This document shows, piece by piece, positions 8,077 to 18,725 of a stretch of 64,000 bases of DNA. The stretch's first letter is position 1; the number at the start of each line of letters is the position of its first letter. The DNA is from Virgibacillus chiguensis (GTDB lineage Bacteria > Bacillota > Bacilli > Bacillales > Amphibacillaceae). A program made the position numbers and the translations under genes. The notes beneath the pieces are model-generated. The model made no database searches and was not told the DNA's origin. It saw only the letters and a list, made by a program, of their open reading frames with translations. Where the stretch lies: positions 108,639 to 172,638 of the forward strand of contig NZ_FQXD01000007.1 in assembly GCF_900129865.1 (NCBI RefSeq). Direction: 5' to 3'.

Positions 8077-9357
8077 TGTGGAACGAGACAAGAAAGTAGC
8101 TAAAGCAATGAAACAAATAAAAACAAAGCTGACGAAAAAACCAATTCTACTCGTTTTCTCCACCCACGTACCAGATACAGCTATGGCAATAAGTAGCATT
8201 CCGATGAGCGGCTTTATTTTTTGCCACCCTGTTTGTTGCTTTTGTTTTAAGAACGTAGCTAATATAAACATCCAATTGTAGAGTAACATTAACCCAGCAG
8301 CAGTCGTCACATATTCAAATAAGCGCTCTGGTAACACAAGCGCAATAATAACGGATACCGCCAACCCACCTGTCGTGCATAAAAATGCTGGCCAAGGCAC
8401 ATTCCATTTCCCATGATGCTGAAAAATAGAAGGAGCATGGTGGTCTTCTGCTAACGAAACTAAAATCGTGAGGACTGCAAATAGTGCTGCAACCATCGTA
8501 GAAAAGCCTGCAATAATGAAGACCCCGGTAAAAATATCTGTTACATAAGGAATGGAGAACGGGTTAAGCGCTGTAATAAACGGACTTTCATCAGCATGGA
8601 TCGTTTGCCATGATATAAGAACGAGAATGAGACTAATAGATATAATATAAATAGCAGTAAGGACAATCATCATTACCCTTCCAGCTTTAGGAGCCTCTTT
8701 CGTGTTTTTTAAATCAATAACTAGTAACCCCATTACCTCCACACCACCGAACGCATAAAAAGCATAAATCAATGCATGCCAAACACCGATTGGTCCTTCT
8801 GAAAATAGGTTTGTTTTGTTGAAGGAAGGTGATAAACTTTCTCCTCCTGCAAAGTTCACTAATAGAAATACCGCTACGAAAATAAACATAAGGATGGCAG
8901 CTGTTTTCATTACGCCAAATAAGCCTTCTATTTTTTCAAACCCTTTCATACCAGTTAAAATGACCAGTAACCCTAGCGCGCCATATATGGCACAAAGCAG
9001 CCATAAAGAAACATTTGGAAACCAGAATTGCGTAAATATCCCTAAGGCGATAAGTTGGCTACCCATAATTAGAATTTCTGAAAAAGCATACACCCATCCA
9101 TTGCTAAAACCTGCCCAACTGCCAAATGCTTTTTGAGAATAGTAGCGAAATGACCCTTTATTTGGGTCATCCACTGACATACTCGCCAAAGAATCGTAGA
9201 CGATAAACGTTCCTGCTGCCGCTAAAACAAATGCCACTATAACCAGAGGACCACTGTTTTTAATCGCCATACTACTTCCAAGGAAAAAGCCTGTTCCAAT
9301 GGTACATCCCACACCTAATAAAGACAGCTGCCACCAGTTCATTTGCCCTTTTTTCAT
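8062..9357 (-). CDS. APC-superfamily amino acid permease
   Basis: The 431-residue protein has about 12 membrane segments. The N-terminal GVGCTIGTGFFLGSS (about residues 15-29) is the first unwound helix and substrate-binding motif of APC amino acid permeases. An Glu in the FGGVEVMGL segment (about residue 204) fits the family consensus. The start lies 5 nt downstream of the stop of the deiminase-fold gene, so the two are surely cotranscribed and probably translationally coupled. Transport of the substrate of that enzyme, perhaps an arginine-like compound, is my inference. Confidence 0.83.
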   Translation of the reverse strand: MKKGQMNWWQLSLLGVGCTIGTGFFLGSSMAIKNSGPLVIVAFVLAAAGTFIVYDSLASMSVDDPNKGSFRYYSQKAFGSWAGFSNGWVYAFSEILIMGSQLIALGIFTQFWFPNVSLWLLCAIYGALGLLVILTGMKGFEKIEGLFGVMKTAAILMFIFVAVFLLVNFAGGESLSPSFNKTNLFSEGPIGVWHALIYAFYAFGGVEVMGLLVIDLKNTKEAPKAGRVMMIVLTAIYIISISLILVLISWQTIHADESPFITALNPFSIPYVTDIFTGVFIIAGFSTMVAALFAVLTILVSLAEDHHAPSIFQHHGKWNVPWPAFLCTTGGLAVSVIIALVLPERLFEYVTTAAGLMLLYNWMFILATFLKQKQQTGWQKIKPLIGMLLIAIAVSGTWVEKTSRIGFFVSFVFICFIALATFLSRSTRTHG

Positions 9358-9362
9358 GTTGC

Positions 9363-10304
9363 CTATTTACGAACCAGAGGCAACGTCATACAACGGATAC
9401 CTCCGCCAGCTTTTTCTAATTCGGAAACGTCTATTTCTATAAAGCGTTTGTTCTTTAATTTGGGATGGGATTTTAACATTTGCTTATGTGCTTGTTTACT
9501 AATTAATAATGTATCTGGGTTTATATTAAGAAAGTTAATATCAGGTATTGTCTCATATTTGTCCAACCAATATATGTCAAACCCATGACGATGCAAAAAC
9601 TTCTCTGTCATGTCATAGCCCTTTATTCCTTCTTTATTGACAACTTGCACTGGCAAATAATACATATAGCTTTTAGCAATGACGACATCCTCTGCTGCCA
9701 CATTACAATTCATATCTAAATGAAGCGTGTCTGCCCGCCTTGGCAAACTAATCAGTCCAATTTCTGTAAATCCTGCTTGAAAAATATGCCCCATCATTTG
9801 TTCCACACTCTCCAAGCTTGTACGCATACCAATATTAATAAAAACAGCATTTGCATTTAGAATGAGGACATCTCCATATTCTAATGCCTTTACACCTTCC
9901 GTGACGTCTTTAGTAAAAGTTTCTGGAAACCAGTTTCCCAAAAGTTTATGAACGTGATCATATTCTGCTCGCCGCATAAACGTCCCTGCGATCCCCGGGA
10001 GTATCGTGTTGCCAAATACACAAGCCAAATCACGTACAAAAAAACGATTAATTAATTGCTCATTTAATTGTCTCGTGACCAGATCCAAGTACAAAGCATA
10101 ATCAATCACTTGAACACCTTCCTGTTTCAAAACAGATATAAGTGAATGATGATTTTCCATTGCTACATCCTGTTGAACTGGAGCATTCCATTGTACATTC
10201 TCTGCCACTTGTAGACTTGGAATACTTTGTACGGAGGGAGAACAAACGAGCACTGTTTGTAATGCACCATGCTCTGACCAGCAGTTTGGTTGCTCTAATC
10301 GCAC
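9363..10304 (-). CDS. Arginine deiminase-fold hydrolase/amidinotransferase family protein (DDAH/YkgA-like)
   Basis: About 313 residues in the guanidine-modifying enzyme superfamily. Visible catalytic features are RDLACVFGN (Asp), the His-x-Asp pair in DTLHLDMN and the C-terminal nucleophile Cys in GGGIRCMTLPLVRK. It is shorter than true arginine deiminase (arcA at 42300, 410 aa) and resembles dimethylargininase/YkgA-type proteins. I chose GTG at 10304, preceded by a GGGTGGTG site; an in-frame ATG at 10391 would add 29 residues unlike the family. It is followed after 5 nt by an amino acid permease, suggesting uptake and hydrolysis of a guanidino compound. The substrate is unknown. Confidence 0.78.
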   Translation of the reverse strand: MRLEQPNCWSEHGALQTVLVCSPSVQSIPSLQVAENVQWNAPVQQDVAMENHHSLISVLKQEGVQVIDYALYLDLVTRQLNEQLINRFFVRDLACVFGNTILPGIAGTFMRRAEYDHVHKLLGNWFPETFTKDVTEGVKALEYGDVLILNANAVFINIGMRTSLESVEQMMGHIFQAGFTEIGLISLPRRADTLHLDMNCNVAAEDVVIAKSYMYYLPVQVVNKEGIKGYDMTEKFLHRHGFDIYWLDKYETIPDINFLNINPDTLLISKQAHKQMLKSHPKLKNKRFIEIDVSELEKAGGGIRCMTLPLVRK

Positions 10305-10450
10305 TATGAACACCACCCTTTTTGCGTTATGGTTATATGTTTGCCAATAAAATAAAAGGTTATGTGTACGATAAAAAAAATTTAAATACATGAAATTAAA
10401 TAAACAGGAAAATCTATGAAGGAAAATACACCATCAAGGAGGAATTCATT

Positions 10451-11074
10451 ATGCACAACATGAATCAGCAAGGTAACCAGCAACAACCTGGATCGATGCC
10501 AAATCAGCAAAACACCAATCATGGAGGTCATGAATTATTTGATGCACATGAAATCATTGCGGGGATAATTAGTATGCTTGACCAATACCAAATGTATGAT
10601 CAGCATATACAAGACCCCGAGTTAAAGGATATTTTACAACGACAAACCGCTTTCGTCACGCAAGCTTACAACACGATTGTGCAAACATTTCAAACCGGAC
10701 AAGACCCAGCAGTGCCAACACAACAATATGAGATGCAGCAAGATAACAATGTCGTTTATGGCATAACCCCGGGTCAGCCCAAAAAACCAAACGCATCCAT
10801 TAACGACTTATCTGATCAAGGGCTGTCTGCTTACATGCTCGGAAACACAAAATCTTTAAGCTCACTACTAGCGATGACAGCTACGGAAATGACAAACCCT
10901 GTACTGCGTCGCGTCATTGCAGATACCGTTCCAAACTTTATCGAAATGAGCTATGAAATCTTTCTATATCAAAACAAACATGGCTACTATCAAGTCCCAC
11001 AGCTAGCACCACAAGACATGCAACATATGTTAAACAGCTATACGATCGTGCAGCAAGGTAATCAATTACATTAG
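10451..11074 (+). CDS. CotF-family spore coat protein
   Basis: The 207-residue protein has a Gln/Asn-rich N terminus (about residues 1-25) followed by a CotF-like helical domain (PF07875) with the pattern HEIIAGIISMLDQYQMY and later DMQHMLNS. Such proteins are packed into the coat or inner spore layers during sporulation. The ATG at 10451 has an AAGGAGG site 8 nt upstream. The gene stands alone between the minus-strand deiminase-fold gene and the tandem repeat array. Expression is probably from a mother-cell or forespore sigma factor, but I could not identify a clear promoter. Confidence 0.8.
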   Translation: MHNMNQQGNQQQPGSMPNQQNTNHGGHELFDAHEIIAGIISMLDQYQMYDQHIQDPELKDILQRQTAFVTQAYNTIVQTFQTGQDPAVPTQQYEMQQDNNVVYGITPGQPKKPNASINDLSDQGLSAYMLGNTKSLSSLLAMTATEMTNPVLRRVIADTVPNFIEMSYEIFLYQNKHGYYQVPQLAPQDMQHMLNSYTIVQQGNQLH

Positions 11075-11116
11075 ATGGCGGACGGAAACGGGCATGAGCG
11101 CTTTTCCCGCGAGGTT

Positions 11117-11865
11117 GAGCGAAATACGCGTGGGGACGGGCGAATTACCGACTTGCTTGAGCGAAATACGCGCGAGGACGTGCGAATTACCGACTTGCTT
11201 GAGCGAAATACGCGCGGGGACGTGCGAATTGCAAACTTGCATGAGCGAAATACGCGCGGGGGCGAGCGAATTGCCGGCTTGCTTGAGCGAAATACGCGCG
11301 GGAGCGGGCGAATTGCAGACTTGCTTGAGCGAAATACGCGCGGGAGCGGGCGAATTGCAAACTTGCTTGAGCGAAATACGCGCGGGGACGGGCGAATTAC
11401 CGACTTGCTTGAGCGAAATACGCGCGAGGACGTGCGAATTACCGACTTACATGAGCGAATATACGCGGGGACGGGCGAATTACCGACTTGCTTGAGCGAA
11501 TATACGCGGGGACGGGCGAATTGACGACTTGCTTGAGCGAATACGCGCGGGGACGGGCGAATTGACGACTTGCTTGAGCGAATACGCGCGGGAGCGTGCG
11601 AATTGACGGCTTGCTTGAGCGAAATACGCGTGGGGACGGGCGAATTGACGGCTTGCAGGAGCGGAATACGCGCGGGGACGTGCGAATTGACGGCTTGCAG
11701 AAGCGGAATACGCGCGGGGACGGGCGAATTGACGACTTGCATGAGCGAATACGCGTGGGAGCGAGCGAATTGCAAACTTGCATGAGCGAAATACGCGTGG
11801 GAGCGTGCGAATTGACGACTTGCATGAGCGAATACGCGCGGGAGCGGGCGAATTGACGACGAACT
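11117..11865. repeat. Tandem array of 18 units of 41-42 bp
   Basis: Units begin GAGCGAAATACGCG and continue GGGACGGGCGAATT, then a variable block ending ACTTGCTT or ACTTGCAT. Unit starts are at 11117, 11159, 11201, 11243, 11285, 11327, 11369, 11411, 11453, 11494, 11535, 11576, 11617, 11659, 11701, 11743, 11784 and 11826, with worn pieces on both flanks. It is far more GC-rich than its surroundings. The 42-bp units keep several frames open on both strands, but the 41-bp units shift frame and no ribosome site precedes any of these frames, so I do not call a protein. Confidence 0.95.
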
Positions 11866-11875
11866 CGAGCGACTT

Positions 11876-11914
11876 AAAAAAGCGTGTGTGCTTTTTCTAG
11901 CACACACGCTTTTT
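11876..11914. terminator. Bidirectional intrinsic terminator
   Basis: Arms AGCGTGTGTGC (11881-11891) and GCACACACGCT (11900-11910) with an 8-nt loop are flanked by As on the left and Ts on the right, so it can act both ways. On the minus strand it ends the MFS gene whose stop is at 11922. Confidence 0.85.
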
Positions 11915-11921
11915 ACTGCTC

Positions 11922-13091
11922 TTATTTATATATTGCTTTATGTTTTCTTGTGACTGCAGTCTTGGACATTGAAATTAATATTGTAATGATAGAAAAGCTA
12001 ATTAGCACTCCGCCTGCAAAGGCATTTTGTTCCACGTGAGCTTGTTCAATGACAATACTGCCGATAAAAGAACCAAACGCAATTCCAAAATGTAAGGCAG
12101 AATTATTTAAGCTCTGCTGAATATCTGCTGTTGCAGGAGCCGATTCAATTAAATAACTTTGCAATGCTGGGGTGATCGCCCAACTCATCATCCCCCATAT
12201 AATCATCACAATAATGAATATCGGCCATATAGACGTTGTGAATGGAAGGATAAATATAGATGCAGCAAAAAGAATTAATGTTGTAAGCATGGTTCGCTTT
12301 GTACCAAAACGGTCAGATATCGTTCCACCTATGCCTCCACCACTAACAGCTGCAATGCCAAACACAAAATAAATTACGCTAAGCCAACTACCACTAATCC
12401 CCATTGTTTCTTTTACAAATGGAGTGAAATAAGCATAGAGTATTGTATGTCCAGCCATAAATAAGAAAGTAGTTGAGTGCGCTAAAAATATTTTACTTTC
12501 TTTTAATGAGTTAATTTGTTCTTTTATTGGTACTTGCGGTTTAGGCTGTACTTTGTCCATGAAGAAATAAACACCGACCATGGACAGCAACGTTAATAAG
12601 ACAATGAATAAAAATGGAGCACGCCAACCAAATGTATTGCCCAGTACCAACCCGATTGGTACACCTAGAACGATTGAACCGCTAATTCCCATTGATACAA
12701 AACCAATGGCACGTCCACGGTGCTTCTCACTACCAATGTTAGCAGCGATCGTTAAACAGAGAATAATTAATAGCGATCCACTTGCTGCTGAAAGCATTCG
12801 ACCAACAAATAACATGCTATATACAGAGCTAAACGCAACAACTAAGTTACTTAAAGAAAAAAGCAGTAAGAAAAATAGCATAAGTCGTTTTCGCTCAAAT
12901 TTTGCGGTGACAATCATTAGAATTGGTGCTGTAATGGCAAATACAAGTGAAAATATCGTAATTAACAACCCCGCTTTACCAAGACTGACATTCAAATCTG
13001 CTGCCACTAAATCTAATATGCCCCCGATGATTAATTCTACCATTCCAACTACAAATGATACGATAGTGAGTAAATATACACGTTTATCCAT
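11922..13091 (-). CDS. MFS transporter, DHA1-type (drug or sugar efflux)
   Basis: About 389 residues and 12 predicted membrane segments. The motif A-like loop between segments 2 and 3 reads AKFERKRLM, and the segment-5 region GISGSIVLGVPIGLVLG resembles the antiporter motif C of DHA1 exporters (AraJ/YdhP group). I chose the ATG at 13091, preceded by GAAAGGCG; an in-frame start 48 nt upstream adds a stretch unlike the family. The gene stands alone between a terminator and a short dispersed repeat that begins 43 nt upstream. The substrate cannot be told from sequence. Confidence 0.82.
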   Translation of the reverse strand: MDKRVYLLTIVSFVVGMVELIIGGILDLVAADLNVSLGKAGLLITIFSLVFAITAPILMIVTAKFERKRLMLFFLLLFSLSNLVVAFSSVYSMLFVGRMLSAASGSLLIILCLTIAANIGSEKHRGRAIGFVSMGISGSIVLGVPIGLVLGNTFGWRAPFLFIVLLTLLSMVGVYFFMDKVQPKPQVPIKEQINSLKESKIFLAHSTTFLFMAGHTILYAYFTPFVKETMGISGSWLSVIYFVFGIAAVSGGGIGGTISDRFGTKRTMLTTLILFAASIFILPFTTSIWPIFIIVMIIWGMMSWAITPALQSYLIESAPATADIQQSLNNSALHFGIAFGSFIGSIVIEQAHVEQNAFAGGVLISFSIITILISMSKTAVTRKHKAIYK

Positions 13092-13133
13092 AAGATGACG
13101 CCTTTCTAAGAAATTGAAAAGAAAATATTTTGT

Positions 13134-13225
13134 TAGCAAAACTTAGCTTATCGCCACATCTTTATGGGGGAAGCTGTATTTTTTCTTATACTATAAACCA
13201 TAGAAAATCAAGTTTTCCTATAGTA
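13134..13225 (+). repeat. Short dispersed intergenic element, copy 2
   Basis: One of the best copies: AAAACTTAGCTTATCGCCA, CTTTATGGGGGAAGC, TTTTTCTTATACTATAAACC and TTTTCCTATAGTAC in order. It lies 43 nt upstream of the MFS start, reading antisense to that gene. Confidence 0.75.
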
Positions 13226-13399
13226 CAAGTATAAACGCGCTGTCATCCCCAATTTTAAGCAAAAACTGGAAGGACGAAGCGCGACCTATGTTTCACAAAA
13301 ACAAAATTATTTTCTTGTTGTAAATGAAAGTTCTCTTTCATCTATCCTATAATATTATAACAGATAGCTAGCTAAATTCTACCATAATAGCATTCATTT

Positions 13400-14746
<1,347 letters not shown>

Positions 14747-15085
14747 TCATAAAGTATATCGCATAAGCTTATGTACTTTAGATGAAAAGGAAGTTCCGTT
14801 CACTCATGAATTGTCCTAGACTTAAAGTACCGGTGCTTGGTTGCACCTTTAGCATATCAATAACGTATCACCCACTCAATTAAACTTTTTCCGCTTACTT
14901 AGGAAACAAACTAGCTGTACTAATCTTCCACAAGTGTCAAGTAAACAAGAGCCAAAACCTCAATAAATGAATACCATTGTCCTTTTTCTCTATTTTAATG
15001 AAAAAACATCCAAAGAGCATCGTACTTTGAAAAAGTGATTTATAATGATGAAGAGTAACTTCATCCAATGCAACTGCACATAACT

Positions 15086-15181
15086 TAATTATCACTTTCT
15101 CAACCTTAGACAATTTTTATCACTACTTCTATTACAAGAAGTGAGAACATAAAAATTGTAAAACTATTATTAAGTGATAAA
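15086..15181. repeat. Long imperfect inverted repeat in the malA-sdaC intergenic region
   Basis: Nested complementary arms: TTATCACTT (15089-15097) with AAGTGATAA (15172-15180), ACAATTTTTAT (15110-15120) with ATAAAAATTGT (15149-15159), and CACT(TA)CTTCT with AGAAGTG around a 6-nt loop. The whole could fold as a roughly 90-nt hairpin. No further copies were noticed. The rest of 14732-15312 holds promoter-like A+T-rich DNA and the sdaC terminator. Confidence 0.6.
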
Positions 15182-15198
15182 TCTAGTCGAGCGACAGT

Positions 15199-15229
15199 AA
15201 AAAAAACCTTATTCAATTAAGAATAAGGT
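15199..15229 (-). terminator. Intrinsic terminator of the sda operon
   Basis: Arms ACCTTATTC and GAATAAGGT with a 6-nt loop run into eight consecutive Ts on the minus strand, about 85 nt after the sdaC stop. Confidence 0.85.
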
Positions 15230-15312
15230 CAAGACGTTTGGACTTATTTTTTTCAAACCGTTTGGGACAGATAAACTCCCCCTCCTGACTATCTAATAAA
15301 AAGTCTCGTAGA

Positions 15313-16641
15313 TTAAAAGAATGCTTTAATACTTGATAGAACTACTAGTATACCCACAATAATGACAAATGCGTTGGTAATATAATGTTTTCTGTATTTA
15401 GCTAGTGCAGGCACTTTATAAATTGCATACATTGGTAATAAGAATAATATTAACGCAATTAGTGGTGCATTAATCATATCGATAAGATCAAGAATACTTG
15501 GGTTCGCATAAGCAACTAGCCAGCATGTCACAATCATAAAACCAACAATGATATTCTTTACTCTTTTACTATTTATATCTTTTCCACGGGATTTAAAGGC
15601 TTGCACAATAATGTCCTCTAGCCCTTCATATGCACCTACGTAATGGCCAAGAAACGATTTTGTAATAGCAATAAAAGCAATGATAGGAGCTGCATAGGCA
15701 AATAACGGCATACTGTATTTATTAGCAAGAAACGAAAGTATTGGTAAGTTTTGTTCTTTGGCAATTTCCAATTCACTAGTAGTGACACTTAAAACAGAAC
15801 TGAATACAAAGAACAACACAACTGAAATCGTTATGATATAACAAACTTTTTGTATTTTAGCACACTTCTGGTCTACATTTTCTATTCCATAGCTTTCCCG
15901 TTGCTTAATAACAAAAGTAGATATCATAGGAGAATGGTTAAACGAAAATACGATAATTGGTAGGATAAACCAAGTCATTCCTAAAACATCTGTAAAACCT
16001 ACACCTCCATTTACAGATGCAAAATTACCAGCTAAACTTAAATTTGATAAATCCCATTGGGGAATTAAGTATAAAGATAAAAACACCAAGGCTGCTATAA
16101 ATGGATATACAATCCAGCTCATTACTTTTACAGTGACATCATGACCAAAGTTCACCATAAAAATTAGACCAAGAACCAAAATAAGCGATAGGATAATTCT
16201 TGATGGCGCCTGCATATTCAATTGGTGCTCCATGAAACTTCCTGCAGTATTCGTTAACGAAACTGCATACATAAGTAAGATGGCATAGATCGAAAAGAAA
16301 TAGATGATATCAAAAACCGTACTAGCTTTTTTTCCGAAATATTCCCTCACTGTAGCAGTAATCCCGCCAGCAGCAGATTCGGAAGAGTAGATCATTTTAG
16401 CCATTGCCCGATGTGAAAAGTACATGACAGGAAATGCAAGTACCGTAATTAAAAGTAAAGATAATATCCCCCCTGCCCCAGCATTAATTGGTAAGAAGAG
16501 TACCCCTGCCCCAATTGCTGTTCCAAAAAGACTCATTGCCCAAGTGGTATCTTGCATATGCCATTTATTAGGATTTTTATATTGTTTAACATCTTCTGTA
16601 GTTTTTTCAACTTCCTGTACTTTAGCCACAGTTTGACCCAT
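15313..16641 (-). CDS. sdaC: Serine/threonine permease, SdaC-type (HAAAP family)
   Basis: The 442-residue protein has about 11 membrane segments. The N-terminal cytoplasmic tail is followed by TAIGAGVLFLPINAG (about residues 41-55), the signature of the hydroxy/aromatic amino acid permease family. Later SFNHSPMISTFV and FGHDVTVKV also fit SdaC-type proton- or sodium-coupled serine transporters. It is the last gene of an operon with sdaAB and sdaAA, which supports serine as substrate: import followed by deamination to pyruvate. ATG at 16641 has an AAGGAGG site. A terminator follows at 15199-15229. Confidence 0.88.
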   Translation of the reverse strand: MGQTVAKVQEVEKTTEDVKQYKNPNKWHMQDTTWAMSLFGTAIGAGVLFLPINAGAGGILSLLLITVLAFPVMYFSHRAMAKMIYSSESAAGGITATVREYFGKKASTVFDIIYFFSIYAILLMYAVSLTNTAGSFMEHQLNMQAPSRIILSLILVLGLIFMVNFGHDVTVKVMSWIVYPFIAALVFLSLYLIPQWDLSNLSLAGNFASVNGGVGFTDVLGMTWFILPIIVFSFNHSPMISTFVIKQRESYGIENVDQKCAKIQKVCYIITISVVLFFVFSSVLSVTTSELEIAKEQNLPILSFLANKYSMPLFAYAAPIIAFIAITKSFLGHYVGAYEGLEDIIVQAFKSRGKDINSKRVKNIIVGFMIVTCWLVAYANPSILDLIDMINAPLIALILFLLPMYAIYKVPALAKYRKHYITNAFVIIVGILVVLSSIKAFF

Positions 16642-16850
16642 TTTAATTTCCTCCTTGTGAGGTATAAATTTTAATTATTGTTCATAATTTCACAATTTGT
16701 TAGAAATAAATGTTTTATTTATAATGTAGTTCTCGCCCAAAAAGGTCACTTCGTCATTTTAATATATTGATTTATCATATTGTGGTTTTACGTCACTTGC
16801 TTTTTGGATAATCTTTTTGGGCGTTAACCTACTCAAATGAAGGATAAAAC

Positions 16851-17732
16851 TTATTCTTCTTTTCCAAGAACTTTATTTCTAATAGCAATTCCTGTCGGCG
16901 TGTCTGCAACCCCACCTAATCCAGTTTCCCTTAATTCCCGTGGCATCTGTCTACCCACTTTATACATTGCCTCAACTGCTTCATCAGCATTTATTAGATT
17001 TTCTACACCAGCTAATGCTAAATCTGCTGCCACTAATGCATTAGCCGTTCCAACGGCATTCCTTTTTACACAAGGAACCTCTACTAAACCTGCGACTGGA
17101 TCACAAACTAAACCAAGTAAATTTTGTAGAGCGGTCGAGAAAGCGTGCGCTGATTGCTCTGGTGTCCCTCCTGCAGCTTCTACTGCCGCTGCAGCCGCCA
17201 TTGCGGAGGCACTACCTACTTCTGCTTGACACCCTCCTAAAGCTCCTGCAATGCACGCATTATTTGCTACAATCATGCCAAATAATGATGAAGTAAACAG
17301 AAAATGAATCTGTTCTTCACGACTTAACTGTAATGTTTCTTTAATAGTAAATAGCACACCTGGTGTGGTACCACTTGCCCCAGCGGTTGGCGTAGCGCAA
17401 ATAACCCCCATAGCTGCGTTCACTTCATTTGTACCTATAGCATTCTGGACACCGTTCATCATTATATCACCAGAAAGCGTTTTCCCGTTAGCACGATATT
17501 TTTTTATTTTTACCGCTTCTCCTCCAGTTAACCCTGTCAGGGAAAATACGCCATCGCCTTCAGTGCTTTTATTCACAGCATTTTCCATCGTTTTTAAATT
17601 TTTTTCCATCTTACTCCAAGTTTCATCAAAAGTAGATCTCATTACTTCCATTTCCTGCTCTATTGCTAATGTATAAATGGGTACCTGTCTTTCATTTGCA
17701 GTATCTACTATTTCTTTAATGGACATATACAT
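16851..17732 (-). CDS. sdaAA: L-serine dehydratase, iron-sulfur-dependent, alpha subunit (copy 1)
   Basis: The 293-residue alpha chain of the two-subunit Bacillus/Clostridium-type enzyme converts L-serine to pyruvate and ammonia with an oxygen-labile [4Fe-4S] cluster. Recognisable blocks are SLTGLTGGEAVKIKKY (about 63-78), MGVICATPTAGASGTTPG, GALGGCQAEVGSASAMA and LVCDPVAGLVEVPCVKRN, which supply the conserved Cys residues. It starts 24 nt after the beta-subunit stop, and the serine permease follows 209 nt later. A second, diverged copy of the pair lies at 20850-22459 on the other strand. Confidence 0.93.
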   Translation of the reverse strand: MYMSIKEIVDTANERQVPIYTLAIEQEMEVMRSTFDETWSKMEKNLKTMENAVNKSTEGDGVFSLTGLTGGEAVKIKKYRANGKTLSGDIMMNGVQNAIGTNEVNAAMGVICATPTAGASGTTPGVLFTIKETLQLSREEQIHFLFTSSLFGMIVANNACIAGALGGCQAEVGSASAMAAAAAVEAAGGTPEQSAHAFSTALQNLLGLVCDPVAGLVEVPCVKRNAVGTANALVAADLALAGVENLINADEAVEAMYKVGRQMPRELRETGLGGVADTPTGIAIRNKVLGKEE

Positions 17733-17756
17733 ACCTGTTTCACCCCCTAGTAATAA

Positions 17757-18449
17757 TTAAAGTATAATGACATTAGCTGTCTCACTGAGTTTTTCTAATT
17801 CTTTCCGAGCATCACTACTTAATTGTGAATCCAAATCGAATTGGTATAAGTATTTTCCGTCTTTCTCCAAACTGGTAGAGTTATTAATGTCCACGTCGTG
17901 TTTTTTAAATATTCTGTGCAATTCAAGTTCCAGATTGTCGCTTCCCGAAATTGCTATCATGATCGGTAATGAACCTTCGAGTTGTAAGGTAAATCCATCG
18001 ATTTCAATATGTTTCACTTTAATCAATCCGCCACCAACTGAAATGCCCATTGTTCGAATATATCGGCTATCATCCTCGAGGTAAATATCAGCAGTATTGG
18101 GATGTCCAGCAGGGCTATCTCCTGACTTTTCTAAAAAAGTAATATCAATACCTTTAGATTCTGCTATTTTAATAGCCTCTAGCACCCTGCTATCATCAGC
18201 CTCAAAACCTAATATACCAGAAATAATGGCTAAATCTGTTCCGTGTCCTTTATGCGTTTCTGCAAAAGATTCGTAATACTTTACTACCACTTTTTTTGGA
18301 AGTTTTTTAAATAATTTATTTGCAATCAATCCCATTGCTAAAGCGCCTGCCGTATGTGAACTAGAGGGTCCTATCATAACTGGTCCAATCACATCAAAAC
18401 AACTTTTGTAACTGACATTCTTTTTTTCTCTCATCGTTACTACGCTCAT
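17757..18449 (-). CDS. sdaAB: L-serine dehydratase beta subunit (copy 1)
   Basis: About 230 residues. The serine dehydratase beta domain (DVIGPVMIGPSSSHTAGA near the N terminus, ETHKGHGTDLA at about 65) is followed by a C-terminal ACT-like region that is well diverged from copy 2. I chose the ATG at 18449 because AAGGGAGG lies 8 nt upstream; an in-frame start 54 nt upstream lacks a site. First gene of sdaAB-sdaAA-sdaC. A catabolite-control-like cre site lies 63 nt upstream and a second farther up. The divergent regulator gene at 19370 is a candidate controller. Confidence 0.92.
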   Translation of the reverse strand: MSVVTMREKKNVSYKSCFDVIGPVMIGPSSSHTAGALAMGLIANKLFKKLPKKVVVKYYESFAETHKGHGTDLAIISGILGFEADDSRVLEAIKIAESKGIDITFLEKSGDSPAGHPNTADIYLEDDSRYIRTMGISVGGGLIKVKHIEIDGFTLQLEGSLPIMIAISGSDNLELELHRIFKKHDVDINNSTSLEKDGKYLYQFDLDSQLSSDARKELEKLSETANVIIL

Positions 18450-18511
18450 GACCAATCCTCCCTTGAATTTAATTAATTTCACAGAATAATCTTGAGATAA
18501 CATTTATTAAA

Positions 18512-18526
18512 ATGAAAACGCATTTA
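18512..18526 (-). promoter_or_regulatory. cre-like site (CcpA) upstream of sdaAB
   Basis: ATGAAAACGCATTTA fits the cre pattern WTGNAARCGNWWWCA at 14 of 15 positions. It lies 63 nt upstream of the sdaAB start codon, suiting repression when good sugars are present. The 18450-19369 region is otherwise gene-free and A+T-rich. Confidence 0.5.
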
Positions 18527-18710
18527 AATCCGGTTAAATTTTATTTGAAAATGCTTCTAATGTGGTCAAAGTGAATAGTTTACTAAATATTTGAAATTTT
18601 ATAACAATATGAAGTTAAACCACTTGTTAGACTAGAAAAATAATAAAAGCAATAATTCTAAAATTGTAGTAATTACTTTATTTATTACGGATAGCAAGAA
18701 CTACATATAA

Positions 18711-18725
18711 CAAAACCGCTTTCAA
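18711..18725 (-). promoter_or_regulatory. Second cre-like site in the sdaAB-regulator intergenic region
   Basis: On the minus strand TTGAAAGCGGTTTTG fits the cre pattern except for the last two positions. It lies between the divergent sdaAB and YheO-type genes. Confidence 0.35.

Noticed and set aside
11071-11907. Several long open frames on both strands inside the tandem array, one of them 278 codons
   Set aside because: They exist because a GC-rich 42-bp unit lacks stop codons in several frames. No ribosome site precedes them, the 41-bp units shift frame, and the predicted peptides are only the repeat translated.
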